NCBI GenBank assembly: GCA_022241785.1
Contig: JAKOMP010000018.1
Coordinates: forward strand, 1-64,000
DNA length: 64,000 bases
Source: Cyanocohniella sp. LLY
Lineage (GTDB): Bacteria > Cyanobacteriota > Cyanobacteriia > Cyanobacteriales > Nostocaceae
Direction of reading: 5' to 3'
Below the pieces are notes generated by a model, which did no database searches, had not been told where the DNA came from, and was given only the letters and a program-made list of their open reading frames with translations. This document shows, in pieces, positions 17,732-28,934 of this stretch. Position numbers and translations under genes: made by a program. Every line of letters begins with the position of its first letter. Position 1 is the first letter of the stretch.

Positions 17732-18315
17732 ACCTCAAATCTCCTTACCCTCCCGCAAATATGACCGCATCATTTTTGTTGCTACGATCAAATTGATTGA
17801 TGATTAACATTATCTTCTTTTATAAAAATCTCACAACTTTGCTGACTAGATAATTTTCCTGAGTACATTAATCTTTAATAAATTTTGATATGAATGTTTA
17901 CACAGATACCTAGTTAAAGCAAAAAAATCCCTGGTTATTAAATATCTTTCTTGGCGGTGATGGCTTGTTCATGTTCACCACTATTCTTGACGCTCGCTGA
18001 ATTGTGATGATATCCTGACCGTTGATTGATAAACTACCCTATATTAACTTTATCCTGGGGAATCTATACATAGTTCTTATACAAAAATTTCTACTTATTC
18101 TTTTTGTCCAGAGACTTCAAATCAACTATATCCTGATAGAAGCAATAAATCACAGCATATTCTACCATGAAGTGAACAGATACTCAAATAATTTTCATCT
18201 GAGTATCTGTCCTCGTCGAGAAATAATAGTTAACGTGGGTACTTCGGGAAAAAAGATGAGGAAGAAAGATTGTGGTACTAGCTCAAAATCTTTCCCCCTA
18301 CACCCTAACTTTTTA
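17732..18315. other. Intergenic, no supported gene
   Basis: AT-rich stretch holding the upstream region of the histidine kinase gene and the tail of metK (both minus strand). Near 18258-18293 the arms GAAAGAT and ATCTTTC could form a weak metK terminator. A + strand frame at 18022-18399 runs into metK and has no recognisable features. Confidence 0.45.
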
Positions 18316-19578
18316 CTAGGCGATCGCTGCCGACAACTGTTGAGTTACAAGTTGCTGCAACAATTCCGCCTTATCGGTACGTTCCCAAGGCAAATCTAAA
18401 TCGTTCCGCCCCAAATGACCGTAAGCCGCGATGTCCTGATAAAAACGTCCGCCTCGTTCACTTGGTAAGTTACGTAAATTGAAGACATGGATAATCCCCG
18501 CCGGTCGTAGTTCAAAGTTTTGTTTGACTAATCCCAGCAAGATTTCATCATCCACTTTGCCCGTACCAAAGGTATCCAGAAAAATGCTCACCGGTCGCGC
18601 TACACCAATGGCATAACTTAACTGCACTTCACATTTTTCTGCTAGGCCAGCAGCCACAATATTCTTGGCCACATAACGAGCAGCATAAGCCGCAGAACGG
18701 TCTACCTTTGTGGGGTCTTTACCCGAAAAAGCGCCACCACCATGTCGGGAATAACCACCGTAGGTATCAACAATAATTTTCCGCCCAGTCAAACCAGAGT
18801 CACCTTGAGGGCCACCAATGACAAATTTGCCAGTGGGGTTGACTAAAAAGCGCGTTGCTTGATCTGGCTTAATGTCAATGTCACCGAAAATCGGTTCCAC
18901 TACCACCGACCACAGGTCTTGTTTAATCTTGGCTTGAATTGCTACTTCATCTGTTATGTCCCCGATAGCTTCTGTGTGCTGCGTGGAAATCAGAATCGTA
19001 TCAATACCTACTGGATACCCGTTTTCGTAAGCCACAGTAACTTGTGTTTTACCATCGGGGCGCAGGTAGGGTAATTTACCTGTTTTGCGTACTACTGCCA
19101 GTCGGCGAGCAATACGATGAGCCAAACTGATAGGCAAAGGCATCAGTTCTGGTGTTTCATTACAAGCGAAGCCAAACATAATACCTTGATCACCCGCGCC
19201 AATGGTATCAAATAGTTCATCACTATTTTGTTGGCGTGTTTCATGGGCGGTGTTAACACCTTGGGCTATATCGGGTGATTGTTCGTCTAAAGCTACCAGA
19301 ACGCTGGTGCTGCTGGCAGAAAAACCATTTACAGCATCTAAATAGCCAATTTCAGCTATTTTCTGGCGAGCCAGGTTGACATAATTAACGTTAGCCTTGC
19401 TGGTAATTTCACCAGTTATTAGAACTAATCCAGTATTAACTACTACTTCAGCAGCTACACGACTGGTAGGATCTTCTGTCAGTAAAGCATCCAAAATCGT
19501 ATCAGAAATCTGATCGCAAATTTTATCTGGATGACCTTCGGTAACAGACTCGGAGGTAAATAAATAGCGACGAGACAA
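18316..19578 (-). CDS. metK: S-adenosylmethionine synthetase
   Basis: 420 residues from a TTG start. The longer frame begins at 19596, but it would contain the ribosome site AAGGAGG within codons 2-4. The TTG lies eight bases after that site and gives the usual N-terminus [18 protein letters not shown]. Signature motifs are [25 protein letters not shown] and [16 protein letters not shown]. It makes SAM from methionine and ATP, and pairs functionally with ahcY at 47297-48574. Confidence 0.95.
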   Translation of the reverse strand: MSRRYLFTSESVTEGHPDKICDQISDTILDALLTEDPTSRVAAEVVVNTGLVLITGEITSKANVNYVNLARQKIAEIGYLDAVNGFSASSTSVLVALDEQSPDIAQGVNTAHETRQQNSDELFDTIGAGDQGIMFGFACNETPELMPLPISLAHRIARRLAVVRKTGKLPYLRPDGKTQVTVAYENGYPVGIDTILISTQHTEAIGDITDEVAIQAKIKQDLWSVVVEPIFGDIDIKPDQATRFLVNPTGKFVIGGPQGDSGLTGRKIIVDTYGGYSRHGGGAFSGKDPTKVDRSAAYAARYVAKNIVAAGLAEKCEVQLSYAIGVARPVSIFLDTFGTGKVDDEILLGLVKQNFELRPAGIIHVFNLRNLPSERGGRFYQDIAAYGHLGRNDLDLPWERTDKAELLQQLVTQQLSAAIA

Positions 19579-19767
19579 AGAGTGTTCCTCCTTCAAAATA
19601 ATTGTCGCTGGCTAAATTTGGGATATTTTAGTTCAGCTACTAATTTCTGAAATCATAACAATATTGACACACTCAGTAGTTAGTATTTGATTTCTTTGCG
19701 AGAAATTACTAATTTAGATTCGGTATTTTGTCAGAAAATTTAAACTGTAAAATATTATTTCCCAAAT

Positions 19768-19796
19768 GAAAAAGGGGGTCACCCGGAAGCACCCCC
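19768..19796 (-). terminator. Intrinsic terminator of prk
   Basis: Read on the minus strand, GGGGGT and ACCCCC pair around GCTTCCGGGTG and are followed by a five-T run. It lies 27 bp after the prk stop. Confidence 0.8.
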
Positions 19797-19822
19797 AAAG
19801 CTTTGACACAAACACTGCTGCT

Positions 19823-20827
19823 TTAAACTTGAACCGCTAGTTTTGCTTCCTTCGCTGTCAACCGTTCGTAGGCGGCACGCATTTTCAAGCCTGTCAGCAC
19901 TTGGAACAAACCAGTTCCGTTGTTGGAACCTGGGTACTCACGGTGTTGAAGTAGCAAGTGAGTCATTTCACCATCGTATTTGGTGGATGTTTTGCTGAGA
20001 TGGGTTTCGATATAAATAACTTCTTCCAGGTTGTCGAATTGACCATCTACCTCTAATACTGAGACGTAGCGACCGTAGTAAACATCTGACCCATAGTACA
20101 CTTGCATACCGGGATAGGAACAAGTCAGCTTACGTCCGCAAGGAGTCCAGTTAATTGTTGAACCTTCATCAAACAAATAGCTAGGCTCAAAGCCTTCCTT
20201 ACCTTCACGTTGGAGCATCCTTACCCGCAGTACTTTACGCTCTGTATCGTTTTTGATCAGGTTTGTGGGTAGTACCTGGAGAACCACATCAGCAAATTCT
20301 CTTTGTGGTTCGATGAATTTTTCAAAGTCTGGTTTACGAGAATTGATTTGAGCTAAAACATCTTCATAGCGATGTCCTCTTTCTGCCATATCTCGCTGGA
20401 TTTTCCAGGCAATTTTCACTTCATCGCTGATGTCAAAATAAACGCTGAAATCGAGCAGCGATCGCACCCGTTCATCATATAAAGGATGTAGACCTTCAAC
20501 CACGACAATGTGATTCGGCTCGATGTGTTCTGGGGGGTCAATCATGCCGGTTTCGTGGTTGTAAATCGGCTTATCAATTGCTTGACCTTCTTTCAGCGCT
20601 TTGATTTGCTCATACATCAGGTCAAAATTGTTTGCCCTGGGGTCAAGTGCAGTTATCCCTGTTTCTTTGCGCTGTTTGCGATCTAGGGAATGATAGTCAT
20701 CTAAGCAGATGACAGTCATAAACTCTTCACCAAATAAATCTATTAAACGACGCAAAAACGTAGATTTACCGCACCCGGAGTCTCCGGCTACTCCAATCAA
20801 TACCACGCGTTCCGGCTTACTTGTCAT
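19823..20827 (-). CDS. prk: Phosphoribulokinase
   Basis: 334 residues. The P-loop is GVAGDSGCGKSTF, with the redox cysteine Cys19 inside it and its partner near Cys41 (TVICLDDYHS). Other family motifs are NFDLMYEQIKAL, VVEGLHPLYD and the C-terminal cysteine pair about Cys231/Cys237 (TPCGRKLTCSYPG). It phosphorylates ribulose 5-phosphate to ribulose 1,5-bisphosphate in the Calvin cycle. The four cysteines support thioredoxin/CP12 control as in other cyanobacteria. It is monocistronic, with its own terminator. Confidence 0.97.
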   Translation of the reverse strand: MTSKPERVVLIGVAGDSGCGKSTFLRRLIDLFGEEFMTVICLDDYHSLDRKQRKETGITALDPRANNFDLMYEQIKALKEGQAIDKPIYNHETGMIDPPEHIEPNHIVVVEGLHPLYDERVRSLLDFSVYFDISDEVKIAWKIQRDMAERGHRYEDVLAQINSRKPDFEKFIEPQREFADVVLQVLPTNLIKNDTERKVLRVRMLQREGKEGFEPSYLFDEGSTINWTPCGRKLTCSYPGMQVYYGSDVYYGRYVSVLEVDGQFDNLEEVIYIETHLSKTSTKYDGEMTHLLLQHREYPGSNNGTGLFQVLTGLKMRAAYERLTAKEAKLAVQV

Positions 20828-23371
<2,544 letters not shown>

Positions 23372-23418
23372 GTTAGTTATTAGTCATTGGACTAAGGTGG
23401 CTAATATCAAGATAATAA

Positions 23419-23443
23419 GTAGGGTGGGCAATGCTCACCCTAC
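23419..23443. repeat. Dispersed GTAGGGTGGGCA palindrome
   Basis: GTAGGGTGGGCA pairs with TGCTCACCCTAC, one wobble included. It follows petH and could serve as its transcription end. Related short palindromes are common in cyanobacterial spacers. Confidence 0.5.
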
Positions 23444-23477
23444 AATTGTTTTATATGGAATAGCTGAGAAAATAGTT

Positions 23478-23608
23478 CTAAGGGACTTCCAGAAATTAAA
23501 TTGTCCAATTTACTGGGATGTAAGGTTGTCTTTCTCCCCCCTGCTCCCTGCTCCCTGCTCCCCTGCTTACCCAGTGATTGGACATTTATTTAGTTTGAAG
23601 TCCCTAAG
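23478..23608. repeat. Palindromic element with 40-bp imperfect arms
   Basis: The left arm (about 23478-23517) contains GGGACTTCCAGAAATTAAAT and TTGTCCAATTTACTGGG. The right arm (about 23569-23608) is its imperfect reverse complement (CCCAGTGATTGGACATTTA, GAAGTCCCTAAG). The interior holds a C-rich tandem repeat. A 30-bp piece of the left arm recurs at 59310-59339 in opposite orientation with 28 of 30 matches, so this is a dispersed family. Confidence 0.7.
23536..23566. repeat. C-rich heptanucleotide tandem repeat
   Basis: CTCCCTG repeated in tandem (CCCCTGCTCCCTGCTCCCTG). It is the complement of the G-rich STRR blocks elsewhere and sits inside the loop of the palindromic element. Confidence 0.75.
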
Positions 23609-23688
23609 TGCTTGATTTTTCCCAAAGCTGTGATTAGCCGGGTAATTATTATAGAGACTCAGCATTAAAAAAATAGGGTGCAAAATCT

Positions 23689-24984
23689 GTGGGTGTGAAA
23701 CTAGGAATATTAGGATTAGGCACTGTCGGCACAGGTACGGTGCAATTACTGCAAGATTTAGTGGGGCGTAACCCATTATTGCAGGAGATAGAAATATATC
23801 GCGTGGGAGTACGATCGCTTGATAAAATCCGTGAAGTCGAATTACCTGCGGAGGTATTAACCACCGATTTAGAAGCTATCGTCAGTGATCCGGCTGTGGA
23901 CATAGTCGTTGAGGTGATGGGTGGACTAGAACCAGCGCGATCGCTTATTCTCCAAGCCTTAAAAAATGGTAAGCACGTTGTAACTGCCAATAAAGCGGCG
24001 ATCGCTCGGTTTGGTGCTGAAATTTTCACAACTGCCAACCAAGCTGGGGTATACGTCATGCTGGAAGCTGCTGTGGGCGGTGGTATCCCTGTAATCCAAC
24101 CCTTAAAACATTCCTTAAGAGTTAACCGTATTCATACTATAACTGGCATCGTTAACGGTACAACTAACTACATCCTCACACGGATGCAAACCGAAGGTAG
24201 CGACTTTAGCGATGTCTTAGCAGATGCCCAAAGACTAGGTTACGCCGAAGCTGACCCTACAGCGGACGTAGAGGGCTTAGACGCAGCCGATAAAATTGCC
24301 ATTCTCGCCTCATTGGGCTTTGATGGCCGCATCAACCTCCAGGATGTTTATTGTGAAGGGATTCGGCAAGTCAGCAAAACAGATATTACCTACGCCGAAA
24401 AATTGGGATTTGTGATTAAATTACTAGCGATCGCTAAACAATCGACTCCCTCCTCCCCCTCTTCTTCGCTTTCCGTCAGAGTTCATCCCACTTTAGTGCC
24501 GAAAGCCCATCCATTAGCTAGCATTAACGGCGTTTACAATGCCATTCTCGTAGAAGGAGAACCCATTGGGGAGGTAATGTTTTTCGGGCCCGGGGCGGGG
24601 GCGGGTGCTACAGCCAGTGCCGTAACCTCGGATATTTTAAATTTAGTCGCTGTCCTCAAAACTAGTACAGTCAACCCCAATCCACTATTAACCTGTGGAC
24701 ATCAAGACTACTGTCAAATTGCCCCAATGACAGAGCTAGTAACGCGATTTTATGCCCGATTCCTGACCAAAGACCAACCCGGAGTCATCGGTAAATTAGG
24801 TACTTGTTTTGGCAATCATGGCGTCAGCTTAGAGTCAGTTGTGCAAACAGGCTTTCAGGGAGGACTAGCAGAAATTGTAGTTGTCACCCACGATGTCCGA
24901 GAAGGTGATTTTCACCAAGCCCTAGCTGAAATTCGTAATTTAGAAGCGATAGACAGTATACCCAGTCTGCTGCGAGTGCTGTGA
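23689..24984 (+). CDS. hom: Homoserine dehydrogenase
   Basis: 431 residues from GTG at 23689; GTG at 23695 is equally possible. The NAD(P)-binding motif is GILGLGTVGTGTVQLL. The catalytic-domain signatures are TANKAAIARFG, VGGGIPVIQPLKHSL, GIVNGTTNYILTRM and AEADPTADVEGLDAADK. The C-terminal ACT domain (about 355-431) contains PGVIGKLGTCFGNHGVSLES. It reduces aspartate semialdehyde to homoserine toward threonine and methionine; the ACT domain implies feedback control. It has no adjacent thrB or thrC. Confidence 0.95.
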   Translation: MGVKLGILGLGTVGTGTVQLLQDLVGRNPLLQEIEIYRVGVRSLDKIREVELPAEVLTTDLEAIVSDPAVDIVVEVMGGLEPARSLILQALKNGKHVVTANKAAIARFGAEIFTTANQAGVYVMLEAAVGGGIPVIQPLKHSLRVNRIHTITGIVNGTTNYILTRMQTEGSDFSDVLADAQRLGYAEADPTADVEGLDAADKIAILASLGFDGRINLQDVYCEGIRQVSKTDITYAEKLGFVIKLLAIAKQSTPSSPSSSLSVRVHPTLVPKAHPLASINGVYNAILVEGEPIGEVMFFGPGAGAGATASAVTSDILNLVAVLKTSTVNPNPLLTCGHQDYCQIAPMTELVTRFYARFLTKDQPGVIGKLGTCFGNHGVSLESVVQTGFQGGLAEIVVVTHDVREGDFHQALAEIRNLEAIDSIPSLLRVL

Positions 24985-25052
24985 TGTTGGGAGTCGGGGG
25001 CAAGATTTTGGAGGTGTACTAAAAACTAAAATTATTCTCCCTCATCCCTCTC

Positions 25053-25177
25053 CTGACTTTTCACGTCATGTGGAAAAGTCCCCGGAAAATCTAACTTCCG
25101 CTCTCAGCAATTCAAAGTCTCTCGCCTCGCAGGAGAGAGATTTAGAGAGAGGTTTTCCAGATACCGTGAAAAGTTAG
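25053..25177 (-). mobile_element. 125-bp MITE, copy 1
   Basis: The ends are CTGACTTTTCACG and CGTGAAAAGTTAG, a 13-bp terminal inverted repeat with one mismatch. It is flanked on both sides by ATCCCTCTC, a 9-bp target duplication. Apart from two interior differences and the end bases it is the reverse complement of the element at 50889-51013. It encodes nothing, so it must be moved by a transposase from elsewhere. Confidence 0.85.
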
Positions 25178-25242
25178 ATCCCTCTCATCACCCTCATCGT
25201 TGTAAAGTAGAAACAAATTTTACTGTCCCCAGGGTATTTACG

Positions 25243-26280
25243 ATGACAAATCGACCTCCTTCCGAACAGGAGTCATCTCAAAAAACTGCCCTTGGCTTTG
25301 ATGAATTTATCGCCATTCTGGTTGCCTTTTTGACTTTGGGCGGAATTTTATTTTGGTCAATTTTTCGCAGTGGTTCTAGTTGGGATTTTCAGCTTTTCCC
25401 AAATTTATCTCCTACCGCTGAACCTCAACCGGGTTCAACATCTCCATTACCTCGGTTGGAACCCAATACAGATAATAATTTCCGTACCTTTCCATCATCT
25501 TCAGCAAATACAACCGTTGTTGAACCTAGCACGACTCGTCCCCTAGTACCCCTGCCCACCTTAGCGCCCTCTGATGCACCACGTAGGCAAATGCCTTTCT
25601 TCCGGAGAAGCTTTGAGTCATCCCTGAAATCATTACCGTTGCCTTTAGTCGCTCCTGCTGAGAAAAAGTCAACTATTCCCCCACCAGTTGCATTTAATGA
25701 TGTCCCCTCTGATTTTTGGGCAGGTCGTTATATTGATGTTCTTTCTTCTCGTGGCATTATTAAGGGCTTTCCAGATGATTCTTTTAGACCAAATCAGCCT
25801 GTAAACCGGGCTGAATTTGCGGCTATTCTGCAACAGGCTTTTAACCAAACTACGACTAATACAACTATATCTTTCACAGACCTACCAGCTAACTCCTGGG
25901 CATCACCAGCGATTGAACAAGCTGTTGGCACTGGCTTTTTGAAAGGTTACCCTGACCAAACATTTCAACCAGAAGAAAAGATTCCCAGAGTACAAGTTTT
26001 AGTTGCTCTTGTTAGTGGTTTGAATCTACCAGAACCTGAGGAATCATCTCAAGTATTAAGTATCTACGAAGATGCTCAAGAAATTCCTCAATACGCCATT
26101 GACAAAATAGCCGTGGCTACAGCTAACGACCTTGTGTTTAATTATCCAGAATCAAATATTTTGGCTCCTAATCAAGAGGCTACACGTGCTGAGGTAGCTG
26201 TCATGATTCATCAAGCTTTGGCTTTAAAAGGCAGGGTAGAGAAAATTTCTTCTCAAAATTACCCACGATTATCTCAGTGA
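25243..26280 (+). CDS. S-layer homology (SLH) domain protein
   Basis: 345 residues. A membrane segment lies near 24-42 (FIAILVAFLTLGGILFWSIF), then a Pro/Ser/Thr-rich linker to about 150. Three SLH repeats follow: FNDVPSDFWAGRYIDVLSSR, then FTDLPANSWASPAIEQAV, then IYEDAQEIPQYAIDKIAV. SLH domains bind cell-wall polymers, so this is probably anchored in the inner membrane and contacts peptidoglycan. Cyanobacterial SLH proteins also occur in outer-membrane porins, but no barrel is present here. Confidence 0.88.
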   Translation: MTNRPPSEQESSQKTALGFDEFIAILVAFLTLGGILFWSIFRSGSSWDFQLFPNLSPTAEPQPGSTSPLPRLEPNTDNNFRTFPSSSANTTVVEPSTTRPLVPLPTLAPSDAPRRQMPFFRRSFESSLKSLPLPLVAPAEKKSTIPPPVAFNDVPSDFWAGRYIDVLSSRGIIKGFPDDSFRPNQPVNRAEFAAILQQAFNQTTTNTTISFTDLPANSWASPAIEQAVGTGFLKGYPDQTFQPEEKIPRVQVLVALVSGLNLPEPEESSQVLSIYEDAQEIPQYAIDKIAVATANDLVFNYPESNILAPNQEATRAEVAVMIHQALALKGRVEKISSQNYPRLSQ

Positions 26281-26630
26281 GATTAAACAGGGAGTAGGGG
26301 GGAAGTTTTTTCCCAATCACTAATGGTTAATGACCCTACTCTTGAGATAATTGCAACTAAGTTCGCAGAAAATCTGTAAAATAAATAGCATTATTGAATG
26401 CTTGGTGTGAGTAATAGGTGAGGCGATCGCTCTCATCAGTGACAATGCGATCGCCTATATTTTACAAGTCCCTGAGTAAGTGCTTAAGACATCGCACTTA
26501 CCTAAAAGAAGACGCCCCAAAGGGCGCCTTAAAATACATAAACAGTAGCTTTTGTCAATAGCTACTTGATAAAACGTCTACCCTCAAGTAAGGACAAAAC
26601 CAGAACAAGAGGATAACGATGGTGAAGGTA
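26281..26630. other. Spacer with a terminator
   Basis: Contains two HIP1-type GCGATCGC sites in a short repeat-like segment (26422-26457) and the hairpin at 26503-26530. No gene was seen. Confidence 0.45.
26503..26530 (-). terminator. Intrinsic terminator after the CAAD gene
   Basis: On the minus strand GGCGCCC and GGGGCGTC pair around TTT and are followed by TTCTTTT. It lies about 100 bp after the CAAD gene stop. Confidence 0.55.
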
Positions 26631-27068
26631 TTAAGCTTCTGGAAGGTTTTTACCGACGACTTGTGATTTGAGGGTTGTAATTTCGTCAGTTAACTCTCGG
26701 CGGGTTGTAGCTTTGAGTAAATAGCGGTAAACAAACCAAGCAGAGTAGCCAATACCAATCAACTCAAAGGTCGGTGCGACTAAAGGAACATCATTCAAAG
26801 CGTCTAATATTGCCAAGAGTACCTTAACCGAAACAATTGCTGCGACAATTAAGCCAACACTAACTAGGGGCTGTTTATATTGATTAAAGAAGCTTCCCAG
26901 ATATTCGGGCAGTGTTGCTAAAAAGCCAGAAATTTGTTCACCGTATTTTTGCCATTGCTCTTGAGACTGCACAGGAGGCTGGAGTTTGGTAATAGTTCCT
27001 GTTTGGTTGTTGATATTTGGCACAGCGGCCTCTGTAGATTTGGTTTCTGTGAATTCTGGTTCTTGCAT
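26631..27068 (-). CDS. CAAD domain thylakoid membrane protein
   Basis: 145 residues from the ATG at 27068, which follows GGGAG; a start four codons further upstream lacks this. An acidic N-terminal region is followed by a CAAD domain (about 55-140) with two membrane helices (VSVGLIVAAIVSVKVLLAIL and LIGIGYSAWFVYRYLL) and the tail TTRRELTDEI. CAAD domains occur fused to some cyanobacterial aminoacyl-tRNA synthetases and as stand-alone proteins related to plant CURT1, which bend thylakoid membranes. A thylakoid-shaping role is inferred. Confidence 0.85.
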   Translation of the reverse strand: MQEPEFTETKSTEAAVPNINNQTGTITKLQPPVQSQEQWQKYGEQISGFLATLPEYLGSFFNQYKQPLVSVGLIVAAIVSVKVLLAILDALNDVPLVAPTFELIGIGYSAWFVYRYLLKATTRRELTDEITTLKSQVVGKNLPEA

Positions 27069-27660
27069 TTTCACTCCCAATAAATTTAACAGTTGAGTTT
27101 ATCTAATCCGGACAGTTACAACCACAAGGCTGTTGATTAGGCAATGCACGAGGATATCGGTACACCTGAGTTTGAGGCACAAAAGGGTTTAGTGTCCTAT
27201 AACCATAATTGCCCAGTATGCTCTACTGCATCAACTACAAGATAGACAATCAGTAGGCAATATAGAAGTCAGAAGGCAGCAGGATATATTAAAATCAGCT
27301 TTCTGAGTTCTGTATTTTGTGAATCAATATAGAATCCTCAGGTTGTGATTATCCCATACCGTGTCAATTGCTCATAATCGTACTCATTTGAGTACAAATC
27401 ATGCAAAAATCAAACCACCTCTCATTTATACAAGCATAAACGCCGATTTTATCTGATATTAAAGCTATCTTAAGCCGCCTTCGTCAATTAGCTCATTGGT
27501 CATTGATATTAATATGTAATCTCAGTTTTTATGTATGCAAACGAACTAGACATAATGGCTATTTTATGATAAGGGTATGGGTATGGAGTCAGTTGTGATT
27601 GGCAATATGTAGGACTGCTACTTTTTCTAGATTAGGACAAGTAGACAAATTTTGTTAGTG
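27069..27660. other. Intergenic region with an upstream dyad
   Basis: Contains the leader of the CAAD gene. At 27380-27395, GTACTCA-TT-TGAGTAC is a perfect dyad. No gene was seen. The 3' part holds the presumed promoter of the structured RNA downstream. Confidence 0.45.
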
Positions 27661-27972
27661 CTAACCAAAAAAGTTTTTACACAAATTGCAGTCTGTGCAT
27701 CTACACGCAATCACATCACAGGTAATACGCCTAAATAACTGGCAATATCCTGAAGATATGGATTGGATTAATCTGAGCGCTAATGCTACAGCACTTCCAG
27801 CAGCTATGAGGTACATCCTCAAAACTGAAAGCTTTGCTAGGAGAGGGGCCGGGAGAAAACCGGATTGCATAATAGCGGGAACCGCTGTAACCCGGAATGA
27901 AGTGTAAAGTAAGCACGACGCTGATAAGGCTATGTTAGGGTCGGGGTATAATAACACTCCCTACCCTTTTCT
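27660..27972 (+). ncRNA. Candidate structured non-coding RNA
   Basis: No frame here looks protein-like on either strand. Several hairpins are evident: ATATC/GATAT near 27748, GAGG/CCTC near 27808, CCGGGAG..CCGG near 27850 and AGCGG/CCGCT near 27875. The unit ends at a terminator where GGGT..ACCC and GGGG..TCCC pair and four T residues follow (27938-27970). Another GTGGA/TCCAC hairpin follows. It does not show RNase P, tmRNA or SRP RNA signatures. The 5' end is a guess. Confidence 0.4.
27938..27972 (+). terminator. Intrinsic terminator of the structured RNA
   Basis: GGGTCGGGG pairs with TCCCTACCC around an AT-rich loop and is followed by TTTTCTT. The orientation indicates a + strand transcript, but no + strand gene precedes it. 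Confidence 0.6.
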
Positions 27973-28162
27973 TGTGGAACGCTCCACGAACCAGCTAAGA
28001 AAACCGCAGGGTGATAATTTCCCTAGTGGCGTATTTGCACTATGAGCAATTAGAATTCACCAAAGGTGTAAGGATAATGCTTGCCAACAACAATTCATTT
28101 TATCCCTACACCCGTCTCAATTTATATTTCTTGACAACAGACAACAATCTACTTAGTTCAGC

Positions 28163-28621
28163 CTAGTCCCAATCGGGGAACATATCTGCGTCTTCGCCAC
28201 CAATACCAATACCAGTGTGATAGATTTCCGCGTCGGTAATGATCATATGATCCATCGATGCTCCATACACATTGGAGTCGTAAATCTGAGCGCGAGTCAG
28301 ATTTGCACCGTTGAGATTAGCATTCTTAAAATTAACATTGGTCAGGAAGGCTGAAGTTAAGTTGGCACCTTTCAAATTAGCATCAGTTAGGTCTGCACCT
28401 TCGAGATTGACTCCTTCGAGGTTAGCTCCTTGGAGGTTAGCTCCTCGTAAGTCAGCACCAATTAAATGAGCGCCACTAAGGTTAACTTTTGAGAGATTGC
28501 ACTGTACACATTCTCTAGTGAAATGTAATTTTTGTAAGTCCTGGGAATTCCCAGCGTTCACAACACTAGCAAAAATTAGGGGAGTTGCTAAGGCTAGAGT
28601 GGCGAATAGCTTGAGTTTCAT
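28163..28621 (-). CDS. Secreted pentapeptide-repeat protein
   Basis: 152 residues. A signal peptide occupies residues 1-22 (KLFATLALATPLIFASVVNA). About twelve A(D/N)LxG-type pentapeptides run from residue 43 to 125 (LSGAHLIGADLRGANLQGAN), expected to form a right-handed quadrilateral beta helix. A CVQC motif precedes the repeats, possibly a disulfide or metal site. Function unknown; many cyanobacterial members are periplasmic or lumenal. Confidence 0.88.
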   Translation of the reverse strand: MKLKLFATLALATPLIFASVVNAGNSQDLQKLHFTRECVQCNLSKVNLSGAHLIGADLRGANLQGANLEGVNLEGADLTDANLKGANLTSAFLTNVNFKNANLNGANLTRAQIYDSNVYGASMDHMIITDAEIYHTGIGIGGEDADMFPDWD

Positions 28622-28934
28622 AAATTTTTCCCCTTGGTCATTAGATTAAATCCGTTCTTTTCCTCACAAATGTATTATCTCACTAAATTTATGAAAATAG
28701 TTGATTTACTATACAAATTGATATTGATTTACAAAAATGTCTTTATGCACTCAGAAGTACTGTTGCTTATGATTTTAGGCATTCGCTATCCGATAATTTT
28801 TGCCAAAATAATGCCATTAAATTAAAATTAAATCTTTTTCAGAAGCTGTGCCACTTGGCATAGTTGAACATGAGATATTGACTAGTGTTCTCCTAATACC
28901 AAATAGCACACAGTATAAATATCTAAGTAGTAGT
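28622..28934. other. Intergenic, no gene seen
   Basis: AT-rich spacer. A frame at 28634-28825 has low-complexity hydrophobic content and no ribosome site and is not supported. Confidence 0.45.

Noticed and set aside
18022-18399. 125-residue + strand frame overlapping metK
   Set aside because: The second half is antisense to metK coding sequence and no ribosome site or protein-like pattern is present.
23397-23615. 72-residue frame after petH
   Set aside because: It reads through a palindrome, a C-rich tandem repeat and the dispersed element; no gene features.
27661-27957. 98-residue minus-strand frame, and 73- and 61-residue frames in the same stretch
   Set aside because: All cover the hairpin-rich, terminator-ending region and show no protein-like pattern; better explained as RNA.
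28634-28825. 63-residue frame upstream of the pentapeptide-repeat gene
   Set aside because: AT-rich, hydrophobic by composition, and lacks a ribosome site.
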